Shown here piece by piece: positions 1-11,970 of a stretch of 64,000 nt of DNA. The stretch is from Verticillium longisporum (lineage: Eukaryota; Ascomycota; Sordariomycetes; Glomerellales; Plectosphaerellaceae). The position numbers were made by a program, and so were the translations under genes. Location: positions 3,844,001 to 3,908,000 of the forward strand of contig JAETXT010000005.1 in the NCBI GenBank assembly GCA_019188255.1, read 5' to 3'. How positions within the stretch are numbered: position 1 is the first letter of the stretch; each line of letters opens with the position of its first letter. Below the pieces are notes generated by a model. It made no database searches. It was given only the letters and a program-made list of their open reading frames with translations, and was not told the DNA's origin.

Positions 1-950
1 GCCAACGGGCACTTGGCACACTTGGCGCAGAAGCGCAGAAATTCATTGATCAAAGAAAGTCCCAATGCCACAAGTGTCGTAAGGCGCGGCGAAAACCCAA
101 CTCTCACCCTCCGAAGGACGGCACACCGCCTGGCGATCTCGGTCAGCGCTTCCCTCCGACTTTGCCTCTGGGACCTGCACAACTTGCGGCGCCACTCGTG
201 AGGAGCCCGCCGCTGCCGCTGGCAGAGCCGAGGAGACAAAGCCTGACATCGTATCAGTGGGCCGGGCCAGGACCTGCCCCCGCCACAGCATCCCAACATG
301 GGTCGCCGACAGCGCCACCACCTGTCACGCCAACAGCGCTGCCTGTTCAAGTTGTTGCGGCCCCGCCTCATCAGAACCATTCCGGACCTACGATGCCATA
401 TGGGCCTCCAGGGCCGAGGTATCCGGATTGGCACGGCAGACCGCCGGTGCAGCATGCGTCGCCTCCTCGACAGATCAACGGAGGGCCCCCAGGCCTCCAA
501 CCCTCTGCGCTTGGCAACCTGTCATCATTGCGACCTCCGCCAATGGCCATCCCACCAGGACCCCCCATCCCACCTCCGGCCACGAATGGACACCACGTGC
601 AGCCGCTGCATAATGGTCTCCCGCCCTCCCCTAGACGCGTCGAAGGCCATCCTGCGCTGCCTCACGCTCCATACATGCACACTTTTCACCACGGGCACCC
701 AGGGCACTCAGCGCCCAGTGGAGGACCAGTACCACCCCGTGGTCCGGAGACTTTCTCGCAGAGTCTCATCGGCCAGCGGTCGCCGTTTGTCAACCCACAT
801 GGCAGCCCGCCAACATCACGCGATGGTCTTCTTGGCCGCGATGCGCGTGAGGGACCGGGGCCGCTGAGTGCGCCCAGCATGAGACCCAGTGAGCCCCCGA
901 GGCCGGCGGGCGCCAGCACTAGCCCTTCGCTTCGGAACCTACTGTCTTAA
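1..950 (+). CDS. C-terminal part of an unrecognised proline-rich protein
   Basis: The reading frame is open from the left edge (phase set by base 3) to a TAA at 948-950, so the gene starts outside the window. The first 30 or so residues include a short Cys/basic motif, CHKCRKARRKP, with a CxxC pair. The remaining 270 or so residues are low complexity: rich in Pro, Gly, His and Ser, with many PP and GP pairs and no visible folded domain. This composition is common in the disordered tails of fungal transcription or chromatin regulators, but I do not recognise the family and assign no function. An internal Met at 162 exists, yet the Cys/basic motif lies upstream in the same frame, so 162 is unlikely to be the true start. 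Confidence 0.6.
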   Translation, partial: QRALGTLGAEAQKFIDQRKSQCHKCRKARRKPNSHPPKDGTPPGDLGQRFPPTLPLGPAQLAAPLVRSPPLPLAEPRRQSLTSYQWAGPGPAPATASQHGSPTAPPPVTPTALPVQVVAAPPHQNHSGPTMPYGPPGPRYPDWHGRPPVQHASPPRQINGGPPGLQPSALGNLSSLRPPPMAIPPGPPIPPPATNGHHVQPLHNGLPPSPRRVEGHPALPHAPYMHTFHHGHPGHSAPSGGPVPPRGPETFSQSLIGQRSPFVNPHGSPPTSRDGLLGRDAREGPGPLSAPSMRPSEPPRPAGASTSPSLRNLLS

Positions 951-2967
951 AATATGCTTTCTGGAATACTGTTTTGGTTCGACCTGGAACGGGCAGCAGA
1001 ACTATGAGTACTTGTTTATTTGAGGGCGTTGTATGAATGAGGTAGTTGAGGGGGGGTAGGTAGGCTGTGAAGCTAGAGGCTTCAACCAAGGCACAGACGA
1101 GAAGAATTGGCTAGGCACATCAGTAGACGCAAGTGGTTTCCTTGCAGCCTGGCGAAGACAGACGGCGTTTTGTGTACCTATGCGGGCAGGATGAGAAAGA
1201 CGGAGCGGCCGCTTGAGCGCACGGTCAGAGTGACCTTAGCTAGAGACACGACGAGGAAATGTACAATTCACTTACGAGGACCTCTTGTGTGCACGCCACT
1301 GATGAAGGCCTAAAACTGCACCCCAGAAACGGATGCGAGCTGAACCTGCAACTAAAATGCACCGGGTCTTGGCATGTCTTTGCACTGTCAAACCTTCTGT
1401 CTCGACATTGTCTGCGAAGAATGCATGAGGACCTGATGTTGCGGTACATCATTACAAGCACCGAGACGAAATGATGTGGGCCCCATTCTCATGTGGATCG
1501 GCCTCAACGGCGTGGTATGGCTTTTGCATCGACACGTGATGTGAAGTGCCGCCTGGTACGGACAACCTTGTCCAGGGCCAAGTCTCAAGAACAGAGACAC
1601 AGCAACAAGTCCCCATCCAGCCACCCATCCCCTGTCCCTAATTCCCTATTCCATGCGCACTCACACTGAAGAAGGTACCTGTAAATCCACTGCTGGGCCT
1701 TCGCTCAAGATCAACGCAAATGCTCCTCTGCCGATGAATGCATGATGGGGACCACTTTCGGTACACCGCCTTGACCGCCCCTCAATTGATACTCCACCAG
1801 TCGTGCACTCGACAATCCGAGCTCTTGAGGCAACAGTCTCTGTAGTAGAGTCAGCGGTTGACGCTTCGGCCGAGACCTTTGTTTGAATCCTTGGGCCGTT
1901 GCCCAGCGTTGCACAGGGCATCGAGAGACGACGTCGAGATTGTGGAGGTCGTATGAGCCACCCGATCCAGGCCTGAGGTATCCCTGAGGCGCACCAGCAG
2001 AGTGCGATCGTCCACTTAGCGCCCAGAAGAGGAGTACCTGGCACATAACTGCCCTGAACACTGATCGCTCACTGGGCTTTGGGCTTTGCTGGGCTCACTG
2101 GGCCCTGCTTCTTGCATTTCTGTCCGGTACGTACCCACACGCGGGAGCCAAGGTACAGTCACACCCACCACTGAGGTGTCCGCCATACCCGTCCTGCCAG
2201 ATCCTTCGCCCTACCACGGTGGGTAGGGACCTACCTTACCTTGGGTTCGTACCTGGGCACCTAATTGACCTGCTGCAGTGGTTGGTGTTGTCCCCCCCCC
2301 CCAAGTCCCGCCAACTAACAAATCTCCCTGAACCACAGCCAGGACCTCCAAACGCCTCTGCCTGACCCTCCTCCCACCTACCACCTACCACTACCTACCT
2401 ACCACATACACATACACATACCTCCTCCACCTCCACTGACTGTTGTTGGCTGTTGACGTTGGACCACTTGATCACTGCTTCGATCGATTCCACGCTCGTT
2501 TGCACCGAGCAGCCCTTTCTATTTCATCTGGAACTCCTGAGTTTCATGTCGGCTGGACCAGAGCACCATCGAGCGACCGACCCTCCACCAACAGGCCGAT
2601 CGCCTTACTTCACCACTTTCGACCCAACTCCAACTCCCTCAATCTGGCATTCGCAGCCCAACTTTTCTTTCCCAGACCATCACGCGACCACACCCTGACC
2701 ATCTCTCCTTCGAAATCGCCTCGACGGCATCCCACCAATTCAACGCCACAACTTTCAACTCGATACGACCTGGTAACACTGCCAACCCCCTCCTTCGACC
2801 CCCTCCGAGGCTTGGCAGGCGAAGCCCAAGCTGATGCCGACACCGACCGGCACTCGTCCTGCGAATCCTCCGTCCGAGGCCCTAGGTTGACGAGTCATCG
2901 ATAACCATTTTCGCCGGCTGCGCAGACCGTGAGGATTGAACACGACGACAGCAGGCAGGACCGCGCT
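951..2967. other. Intergenic region and leader of LRG1
   Basis: No gene is supported here. There is an 11-base C run at 2292-2302, and TACC-rich tracts at about 2130-2260 and 2380-2420. From about 2440 the DNA is pyrimidine rich and CT-repetitive, as in long fungal 5' leaders. A short ATG-started frame (2546-2698, 50 codons) could act as an upstream ORF of LRG1 if the leader begins that far upstream; this is inference only. Confidence 0.4.
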
Positions 2968-5900
2968 ATGGCGTCAGCTCACGACAATGGGTCGGCTGAC
3001 GACCGGTTCCACGGTCACCCTCCCGTCATGGCTCCCGGCTACCCCATGGACAACAGGTCCTGGCAGAATGGCGGGCGCAAGACCCCGACAGCACCTACCA
3101 CAATCACATTACAGAATCCCCGGGGCCTAGAACACCTGGCAGGAACGACAGACCGGAGCGGACTGAACGGACAGACCGATCACGAGACCGCGACGATACG
3201 AGATCGAGACCAAGTGGCGAGAGGCAGAGATCGAGGCAGCGGAGTGGACGGTCGGCCAGCGGCCAGCAGAGGACATGCAAGAAGTGCGGCGAGCCCTTGA
3301 CCGGTCAATTCGTGCGGGCCCTTGACGGAACCTTTCACTTGGACTGCTTCAAGTGCCGAGTAAGCGCTCCACCACAGCATCAGCAATGTCTTGATCTAAC
3401 ATAGGCCCCTCTTGTCAGGATTGCGGTCAAATTGTGGCATCGAAGTTCTTCCCTGCCGACGAGGAGAATGGCGAGGGCCAATACCCGCTTTGTGAGACCG
3501 ACTATTTCCGACGACTCGGGTTGCTTTGCCACCAGTGCGGAGGCGCGCTTCGTGGCTCGTACATCACGGCGCTCGACCGCAAGTACCACGTGGACCACTT
3601 CACCTGTTCACTGTGCCCGACTGTCTTCGGCGCACAAGACAGCTATTACGAGCATGATGGTAACGTGTACTGCCATTACCACTACTCGACCCAGTTCGCG
3701 CAGCAGTGCAATGGCTGTCAAACAGCCATTCTCAAGCAGTTTGTCGAGATTTTCCGAAATGGCCAAAACCAACACTGGCACCCCGAGTGCTACATGATTC
3801 ACAAATTTTGGAATGTACGGTTGTCGTCTTCGTCTGAAAAGGCAGATGTCCCAGTCGACACCGACGATCCCGTCGTACGCGACAACATTCGGCATCGAGA
3901 GGAGCAGATGGAGGAAAAAGTATATCGCATCTGGAGCGTCCTCTCTACATTTGAAGAGTCCTCTGCTGCGTGCATATCAGACATGCTGCTTCACGTCAGC
4001 AACGGCGCGTATGTGGATGGCGTCCTGGTGGCGAAGAAATTTATTCGCCATGTCGAGGTCCTGTTTACGGCCGCAGATAAGCTCGACTTGACCATGAAAC
4101 AAGTCGATATCAAGGGTATGCCCCGATGCTGCAGGAAACGCCTCTTCCTCAAAAGTTAGCTAACTCGACCCACCAGGTCTATCGTACGGTCGCGAAGCCA
4201 AACTTCTCTGCAAGAAGATTGTTTCCTTCTTCTCGCTGCTGTCGAAAACCCAGGACACTGGAGCCAGGAAACTCGGTGTCACGCAAGAGCTGCTCTCACT
4301 GGTCACCGGCCTCGCTCACTACCTCAAGCTTCTCATCCGAATTTGCCTGCAAGGCGCCCTGAGGCTCGAGCGCGAGTCCAACAGCCTTGATGGCATTTAT
4401 CAGTTCTTGAATGACCTGAGCGACCTCGAGGCCATCAAGCTCGACGACAAATCCCTCCAGGTCATGACGGGGACGTCTAAACTTTCAGCCAAGGACTCGG
4501 ACCATTGCGCCCTCTGTGGTAGGTCTGTGGAGGACGAGTGCGCACAGAACGGAGACAAACGTTGGCACATCACCTGCGTCAAATGCACAAGGTGCGAGAC
4601 GGACTTAGGTCGAAAATTGGAGGATGCCCGCTTCAATGCTTTTGATCAGAGTGTCTACTGCACTAACTGCACCGGCGCCAATTCTGACGACTTGCTTTCT
4701 TTCAAACACGTTTCGAAACTTCAGCAATACGTCTTCCTTCTCAAAGTGGCACTCGCACGATTGCTCGACATCTTGAAAACCAACGGTGCATTGCCGCCGC
4801 AGGACGACGACACTCCCATGAACGGATATGTTCTCGGCGATGGCTCTTTAGCACCAGGCACCGGTGATGTTCCGTATCTCAGCTCGGATAATCGGTCAAA
4901 ATCTTATGCTGGCGATGCGCGCGAACATCAGCGAGAATCGTCCTACGAGAACACGCTTAACGATGTCCGCCGCCTGAGAAGCACTCGCCTGGATAAGCAC
5001 TTGTCCAACAGCATTCGAAAGGCGAGGACCTCGCGTGTCATGGATGCAGACGGCAACGACATGCAGGCCTCAAATGGAGGTGCGCTAGGCGGTCCGGGCG
5101 GGCAGATTCCTGAAGACATGGCTGTCGGCGACGAAAGCACGAACGAGAGAATGTTTGGCCATCAGGACGCGCTTACTCTCGACGACATTCCAAGAATTGT
5201 GGCGGCCGAGCAGGTGAAAGAACAATACCAACCCGGACGCCAAGATTTATACCGTTCTCCGGCGACGGAGCCCTTCATGGGGCACCAGCGATCTCAGTCG
5301 ACGGGGAGGCAAGCAGACACACGCGCCGGTGACCAACCACGAGGGGGCCGGAGGTTCTTTTCTGAGCTCTCAGCACTCGAGTACTTCAATGTGCGTCATT
5401 TGGCCGTGCTCCTGATGGCGCCTCATGTCGAGTCTGAGTTCACCATGGATGAGCTACTGAGCTTTATTGATGCGAAGAAGCCAGCTACCTTCTGGAAGAA
5501 TATTGGCAAGGCATTCAAGAATGACAGGTCAAAGGCCGTCAAGAAGAAGGGCATTTTCGGCGTCCCACTAGAAGTGATTATCGAAAAAGACGGCGCCGAG
5601 TCGACAGACGGTGTCGGCCCAGGAGCTCTGAAGATCCCTGCTGTCGTCGACGATATCATCAGGGCCATGAAGGGTATGGATCTGTCAGGGGAGGGTGGGT
5701 TCCGAAAGAACGGCCACAACAAGAAATTGACAGACCTCGTTGAGAGGATTGATCGCGATGGATGCGACAGCATCAACCTAACAGAACAACCAGTCGTTCA
5801 GATTGCCGCTCTGCTCAAACGATACCTGCGCGAGCTTCCGGACCCGCTCCTCACCCACAAACTTTACCGCCTTTGGTTGACCATTTCGAAGATCACGGAC

Positions 5901-6698
5901 GACAACAAGAGGATAAACTGTCTACATCTAAGTTGCTGCCTCCTGCCCAAAGCGCACCGCGACTGCATGGAGATCCTCTTCTGCTTCCTCAAGTGGGCAG
6001 GCTCTTTCCACCAAGTCGACGAGGAGGTTGGCTCTAGGATGGACATCAAGAACCTCTCGACTGTAATTGCGCCTAACATTCTCTACACAAACGCTAAGGC
6101 GCTAGCCCTAGACAGCGATCCGATGTTTGCCATCGTGGGAGTGGAGGATCTGATCAGCCATATTGAGGAGATGTGCTTGGTGAGTACCCGACCACTGAGT
6201 CCCGTAGGTGGCCAAGCTAACCAAGCTACACTAGGTCCCTGACGAAGTCATGGGTCTCATGGATGACCCATTCGTGATCGCGGGCGGCAATGCCGATCTC
6301 TCTACGAAGGAGATTCTGAAGCGCTACCAGGACCGCATGGGTCAGAAGCCTGCGGGCTTCGGAGGCGACATGGGCGAGATTCACAACCGTCAAGACAACT
6401 CGTCTCGTCCGCCACCAACACGAGTAGACACGGACCCCGGTGTCTACAAGCAAGCCAGCAGCGTTCGTCCGGTGATGGACACACCTGCGCCCTTTAACAA
6501 CACTCAGATGCCGGGCACTCCCCGCAGGTTTGGAGGGGGCCTGGCGACTCGGGACATCCCTCGCCGTACGGAAGCCAAGGGAACCAGTACGAGACGGCAG
6601 ACGCGCAGCTTGAGCAGACCGAGGGCGGGCCCAAGAGAGAATGGCGCAACTCCGGTTGGGGACGACCGAATGGGGTTGGAGTTGGCGGCAATATCTGA
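2968..6698 (+). CDS. lrg1: LIM-domain Rho GTPase-activating protein (Lrg1)
   Basis: Lrg1 stimulates GTP hydrolysis by Rho1 and restrains tip growth and cell-wall synthesis in fungi (family knowledge). Exons are 2968-3359, 3419-4115, 4177-6179 and 6235-6698, with GT-AG introns of 59, 61 and 55 bp. Three LIM modules are visible: CKKCGEPL... spanning intron 1, CHQCGGAL..., and CALCGRSV... near 4507. A RhoGAP domain lies at about 5560-6180, with the arginine-finger segment GGFRKNG near 5697. Two one-base corrections are needed. One is at the CCCC/GGGG junction 3118-3125, which joins the start to the SRDRDD-rich linker and first LIM. The other is at the G run 6535-6539, which gives a Gly/Asn-rich tail ending in TGA at 6696-6698; uncorrected, the frame runs to 6747. 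Corrected length is about 1185 residues. The start chosen is the first ATG in frame with the N-terminal segment. Confidence 0.88.
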
Positions 6699-7874
6699 GG
6701 TCTCACAACTGAGGAGTCATCATGGGGGACCGATGCTTCGGCTTTGAGAGCGAGCTTCAAGTGGATGACTGCGATGGGCGGGGAAACGATGGTACGAGAA
6801 GCCGACGAATCACTGTTAGCGTCATCGTGCATCCCCTGTCGAGGAGACATCCTGGTTTGCTCGCAAGGGAATTCCATCTATTCGCATTGCATCACCGGCG
6901 GCGTTGTAAGCCTTTTTCTTCAGTTCAGTCCAGGACAAACCAAAAAACAGACCTGCCATTTCCAATTACCCGCGACCGAGCTTGTTTCCTTTGACCTCAT
7001 GTGCACAGACATGTGCAATCTGGCGGTATGGTGAATTTGCGTCCCTTCTTTTTGTGTCTTCCTGTTCTTCTGCCACTTGTGGCTTGCTCACGCGGCGCCA
7101 TTGTTTGATCATATTGTGAGCCATGCGTCAGCCTGGGCTTCGCCCTTGTGAGTCTGGCGGTAGGCTGACGGGAGACTGTTCGGGTTGTTATTTCTATACT
7201 GCTTCTTCAGATTCTCCTGACCACACCGTTGGGAGAGATTCATAAGGCTTCACCCTTCTTTGTGTGTATTTGTGCTGGTTCTGTCGTGTCAGGAGGGAGA
7301 GCAGCAGGGAATCTGGGGGGCGCTATATGCGGTTGTCTCGCCAGGCTCAGCGATTGACTCGGGTTGGAGGACGCAACTGCAAACGGACAGCAAGTTAGTT
7401 CTGCTTGGCAGACTCAAACACTTGTGTCCATGTGGGTGGTGAGGAGATGATTGGATATGGCAACAGAGCGTGAGTCAACAGGTGGTTGGGTGGGCACAGG
7501 AGGTCCCAGAGATGTCTCCTCATAAAGGGTAGCACATAGCTGCAGCCTAGGCATCTTTGCAATCGAGACGGCTGGTTATCCGCTTTGCTGCCATGTTTCT
7601 AACACTCGCATGTTTGACTCCTCCTCATGCCTTCTACGAATTCAAAGAAAATGAGTCGTTATGAGTTGATTATGTAGTACTGTCCCATATCTCGTCGAAG
7701 GGGGTATAACAACGTAGACATGGCACTATTCCAGCCAAGCCACTGCTCCTGCCATCCCCTGGGCAGGTTTCTTTCTGAACCCCCCTCCCTCTTTTTTTCT
7801 CTACATACAACCCCTCTCTTGACATTCACGTTTCCTCTACTCTCGCTCTTTCACATCCCAATGAACCCCCCTCC
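6699..7874. other. Convergent 3' region between LRG1 and ERG26
   Basis: No coding signal. T-rich stretches and short unconserved frames only; it probably holds the 3' UTRs of LRG1 (from the left) and ERG26 (from the right). I see no RNA gene. Confidence 0.4.
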
Positions 7875-9161
7875 TCACACGACCTTCTCGATGAGGCCCG
7901 CGGCTTCTTGGTCGAGGAACCACCTGACGCCCCTCTTGATGCCGTCGTCGAGGCTCACAATGGGCCGGTAGCCCAGCACGCGCTTGGCCTTGGTGATGTT
8001 GTAATAGCGCGTCATGCAGCTGAAGACGCAGCGCTGGCGCGTAAAGGTGGGCGTCTTGCCGAGGATGTGGAAGACGACCTCGGAGGCGAAGCCCAGGACG
8101 AGGCCGAGCTCGCGCGGGATGGCCCAGACGTGGCGCGTGCCCTTGTCGCAGCCGGCGGCGCGCCAGATGGCGCGCGTAAAGTCCCAAAAGTAAATGGGCG
8201 CGTCGTTGGTGACGATGAAGGCCTCGCCGTCGACGCGCTCGTGGTCGAGGGGCACGGTCGGGGCGCGGGCGGAGACGAGGAGCAGGCGGGCGGCGAGGAG
8301 GTGGGCGTGGGCTATGTTGGCGACGTGGGTAAAGTCAAAGAGGTTGTCGCCGTCGCCGATCTGGAAGCCCGTGCGGTTCTGGCGGTGGATGCGGATCATC
8401 TGGTGCGTCACCATGGTGTCGCCCTCGCCAAAGATGCCGGCGGGCCGGATGGCGGTCGTCAGGAGCTTGGAGTCTTCTTGGCGGTTGGCGGCGAGCACGA
8501 GCTGCTCGGCTTCGGCCTGCGGGTTTGGGTAGGTCAGTCAGACTGTTGCGCCCCTTGTGATTCGTTGAAGTAGGAGGACTGGGGGAAAAGGGAGGACGCG
8601 AAAAGCGGAAAGGATGCTGACCTTGGTCTCCGTGTAGTACTCGGTCTGGGCCTCGCCGCGGATCAGGGGCCAGCGCTCGTCGGCGTTGATCAGATCGCTC
8701 TTGTTGTCGCTGATGACGCTGGCGGAGCTGGTGTAGACGAGGGCGGTGACGCCGGTCTGCTGGCAGGCGCGGATGACGGCGGCGGTGCCGTCCACGTTGA
8801 CCTTCTTGAAGAGGGCGTTCGCGACGGCAGCGGCGGGGTGGGGAGCCCGGCTGGCCGTGGGGGTGGCGACGTCGGGCTTGGCATCCTCGAAGATGGAGGG
8901 CAGGCGGTCGGCGTCCGAGATGTCGGCCTCGTGGTAGGCGACGCGGTCGGCGTCGGGACGGCGGTTGCGTTGGCACTTGAGGTCGATGACGGAGACGGCT
9001 GAGGCGCTCCAGAGAGGCTCGTCGAGGATCTGGTTCACGACGTGGTGGCCGAGGAAGCCATTGCCTCCAATCACGAGAACACGGCCGAGATCACGGGCCT
9101 GCTGCTGTTGGGCGGCGGGCGCAGCGGCGGCTTTCGAGGGGACAGCCTTCTTCTCGGACAT
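7875..9161 (-). CDS. erg26: Sterol-4-alpha-carboxylate 3-dehydrogenase (decarboxylating), Erg26-like
   Basis: Erg26 oxidises the 3-hydroxyl of 4-carboxysterols with NAD(P) so that the C4 carboxyl is lost, in the C4-demethylation complex of ergosterol synthesis at the ER. Exons are 8622-9161 and 8516 down to 7875; the intron is 105 bp and in phase 0. The 393-residue product has a Rossmann motif GGNGFLGHH near residue 34, the YxxxK catalytic pair (YYTETK) at the exon 1 end, and the family block FQIGDGDNLFDFTHVANIAHAHLLAA in exon 2 (key residues NLFDF and HAHLL). The start is the ATG of MSEKK; an upstream in-frame Leu-rich extension has no ATG support. Odd: the segment that reads roughly VIHTASP in relatives is ATPTASR here (see findings). 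Related 3-beta-HSD family dehydrogenases are the main alternative. Confidence 0.85.
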
Positions 9162-10068
9162 TGTGACTGCTGTGGAAGGGATGGGAGAGAGGTATCGGGA
9201 GAAAGGGGCGTAGGGATCGGGGGGCAGAGGGCGCAGAGAAGTCGTCGTTTGGCCTGGCGAGATCTGCGAATCTGGGGTTGTCAGCACGTTTCTCTCGGGG
9301 CGAGATAGCACTGGGAGCACCAGCAGGGGTAAGTAGAGGTACTTCAAGGTGCACGCGAAACCGCCGACGACAAGGGGTAGCTCTACAGCAATCTCCCCTC
9401 ATCTGGCACCCCACTAGCAGCGGGGATGCTCGGTGAAGGTTACAGGGGCTCGATGCCTATTCTTCGCCTCGAGGTGGTCCAATTGGGGAGTGTTTGGCAA
9501 AACTAGGGGCGGCCTTGAGATGGCCCCAATGCCACCAATGGATGTCGAGTGCCAAGTGGAAGACTCACAGCGTTACTTGGGTGCTCGTACATTCCTTTTC
9601 CCAAGTTCATCACATCCTGCAACGCATGTTCACCGATGCGCCGGGACACAAAGCAGCGCATCGACTTGCTAGGGACCCTTTCCAGACAATGTTCTGCAGT
9701 GCAGGCGCCCGATTCTCCAGAGGGGCCAACCCCGATGCATCTTCCCAGCTGTGGGAACGAGCGACCCGCTATCGACCTTGGCCACCAACTTAGTTCCAAA
9801 GGCACCTAAGACCTTGAGGTACTGCTTCTGCGCCTCGGCATGTACCTTGTCAGTGCCACCACGGCCACGAGGGGTCACCTGGGGTCACCTGGACGACTTC
9901 ACACAATATTGACTCTGCTGCCTGTCATATTCCCATACCGAACCTTGCGTTACCATTCATTACCCACGCTTTGCTCCGGTCCTTTCTCAACAGCTATCCA
10001 GCTCACTTCTTGGATATGCGCGCTTCCTTGACGCCGCATCGGCGCCATCTTCAGACGCCTGCGTGACC
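9162..10068. other. Divergent promoter region, ERG26 / unknown protein
   Basis: No gene is supported. A perfect 10-bp tandem duplication (GGGGTCACCT twice) lies at 9871-9890. The remainder shows only short, unconserved frames. Confidence 0.4.
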
Positions 10069-11486
10069 ATGGCCAAAGCTGCCACGACGGCGACGGACGA
10101 CAATGTCGAGATCCTGGTACACGTCGCGGCGCCAGCCATGAGCAAGGACGACGCCACGTATAGAGCGCTAGCAAATGCGTACCTCGCCTTTCATCCGGCG
10201 TCTCGTACACCCCTACCTGCGTGGAACTCGCAGCATGCGCAACAGGGTCCAACGACACCAGAGCCGCCGCCCTCGAAGACGCACGAACCGTTCGGCCCCT
10301 CCTTTGAATCCGCAGAGCTGTCGTTTGAAGGAGCATGGGATAATGCCGACTCCCCTCGGCTCGCAGCTTTGCCACAGAGCCAGCCTTACCAATCGTCATA
10401 CCCGACCAGCGCCCAGTCGCGCAGATCTCCGCCAGGCGACGATGCCGAGACGATGGATGCCGAGGACTCGTGGATCGCGCCGCCGAGTACCGTCCCAGAC
10501 TCGATGCCCTGGAACGACCTTCGACTGCCAGAGCTCTCTCCTCTCCCAGTCGAACAATGGAACACTTTCTCGGCCTGCTGGAAGACTACTCATCACTCGA
10601 CGACTCATCACTCGACGGTTCAGTCATGGGAAAGAGTCCCATCCGACGTGGGGGGGGAAACGGACCGCAGATCAACAAGGAGAGCAAGAGTGCCGGAGCC
10701 ACTCTGCCTCCGGTCATGCGGCATGGCCTACCGCGTTCTGTGTCAAGGGCTAAGGAGAACGGAGCCGATGATAGTATCGTCGAAGAGACAATCCTCGAAG
10801 ACACGACTGTCGAAGACACGACCGTCGAGGACACGACTGTCGAAGACACCCCCCTGCCCCGCCTAAGGCGAAACCGCCCCCATCATTCACGCGCCGGTTC
10901 GGATCCTCTCCCGAGCAAGCACGCAAGGCTGCCCTCTCCAGATCATCTGGCACGAAGCTCGAGCGATACGGGGCCAGCGTCTCCCAGTCCACAGACCCCT
11001 GCCTATCCCTTGACGCTGCGCAACCCATCCGACTCAGCCTTCATCTCGCTGCTCGAGATAGAAGCCCCGGCTCCCAAGACGTCCGCAGCATCCCTCTCGC
11101 CCGACGATCTCATCACCCCCAACATGCACCTCCTCATGCGCTCCTTTGGCCTCCCCCGGCGCCTCGACTCGGTCACCCGCCATCGTGCCCTCAAGCCGTT
11201 CGAGCGCGGGTACTGGCTCCTGGACTGCGCCGGCTGGGAACCGGGCCTCGCTCATCGGGCTTGGGGCTTCCTGTACAACTACATCACGGACGGGTTCGCG
11301 GGCTGGGGCAGTCGTTGCGTGCGGGAGGCGGGGTGGCAATGGATCCGGTTCTGGAGCTTCGGCCATGTTGCCAATCACGTCTATCTCCTGCTCCACGTCG
11401 CTACCGAACGGGCGATCAAATCGGAGGAGATTTCTTGGGTCGACGGTGCTGGCGATGTCGTCCTGGTCACCAAGGGGCATGCATAG
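10069..11486 (+). CDS. Conserved fungal protein of unknown function (frameshifted)
   Basis: Two overlapping frames belong to one protein. The first starts at ATG 10069 (MAKAATTATDD...) and carries the N-terminal block VEILVHVAAPAMSKDDATYR and an AYLAFHPASRT segment. The second, open from about 10470 to TGA 11484-11486, carries the EHFLGLLEDYSSLDD segment, a repeat tract and a C-terminal domain with FERGYWLLDC, FLYNYITDGFAGWGSRC and HVYLLLHVATER. The frame changes by one missing base between about 10500 and 10560; no GT-AG intron of usable size fits there. The C-terminal Trp/Tyr/Cys-rich domain is, from memory of similar Sordariomycete proteins, the conserved part. No catalytic motif is visible and no function is assigned. 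Corrected length is about 472 residues. Confidence 0.7.
10792..10850 (+). repeat. 15-bp coding minisatellite (TVEDT units)
   Basis: About four imperfect 15-base units, GTCGAAGACACGACT-like, encode successive (T/I)(V/L)EDT pentapeptides inside the 10069-11486 gene. Units differ at third positions (GAA/GAG, ACT/ACC). The period is a multiple of three, so copy-number change would keep the frame. Confidence 0.85.
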
Positions 11487-11970
11487 CTGGGTGCTTCTTT
11501 CGACTATTGGTGTTTATTTGGTGGGTTATTTTGTTGGCATGGCGTCAGGTTTTGCATAGCGACGGGGGTTCTTGGATCATCCGCAGAGAGCGTCAATGGG
11601 CTGGCAAGAGTCGGTGGTCGGTTTTGGAAGAGTCGGTGGTCGGTTTTGGCTACGTTTCCTTTTTGGAGACGATACAGGTGATGAACACATATCTCCGAAG
11701 AATAATCCGTGAGATCCCAAAGTATAGTATCCCGAGGCTGGTATCGATGGTGCTACAGTGAAGATAAATTCGCCCACCCACCACAAACAAGAAGGGGAAA
11801 CCGTTCCTGCACAATAAGACAAGCATAAGGACCACGCCGCTGCCAGCTTATCTCCCAGAGGTTCTACACAGGGAGTACCGCCAAAGAACGAAACCGGTCA
11901 AGTCGATGAAAAAACAGGTCTCTACATCGTTCGCAATACACTACTACTCCAGACAGCATTATACAGTCAC
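11487..11970. other. Convergent 3' region
   Basis: Between the unknown protein and the HMG-box gene. It holds the 22-bp tandem duplication listed separately and nothing else I can identify; probably two 3' UTRs. Confidence 0.4.
11606..11649. repeat. Perfect 22-bp tandem duplication
   Basis: Two identical, adjacent copies of a 22-base unit beginning AAGAGTCGGTGG and ending GGTTTTGG lie just downstream of a stop codon. It is non-coding and likely a recent slippage or small duplication event. Confidence 0.85.

Noticed and set aside
2443..2904. 153-codon frame upstream of LRG1
   Set aside because: No ATG at its start, Pro/His/Ser-rich translation of a CT-rich leader, no recognisable content.
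10500..10560. Intron to explain the frame change in the unknown gene
   Set aside because: No GT-AG pair of minimal fungal intron length keeps the flanking conserved segments.
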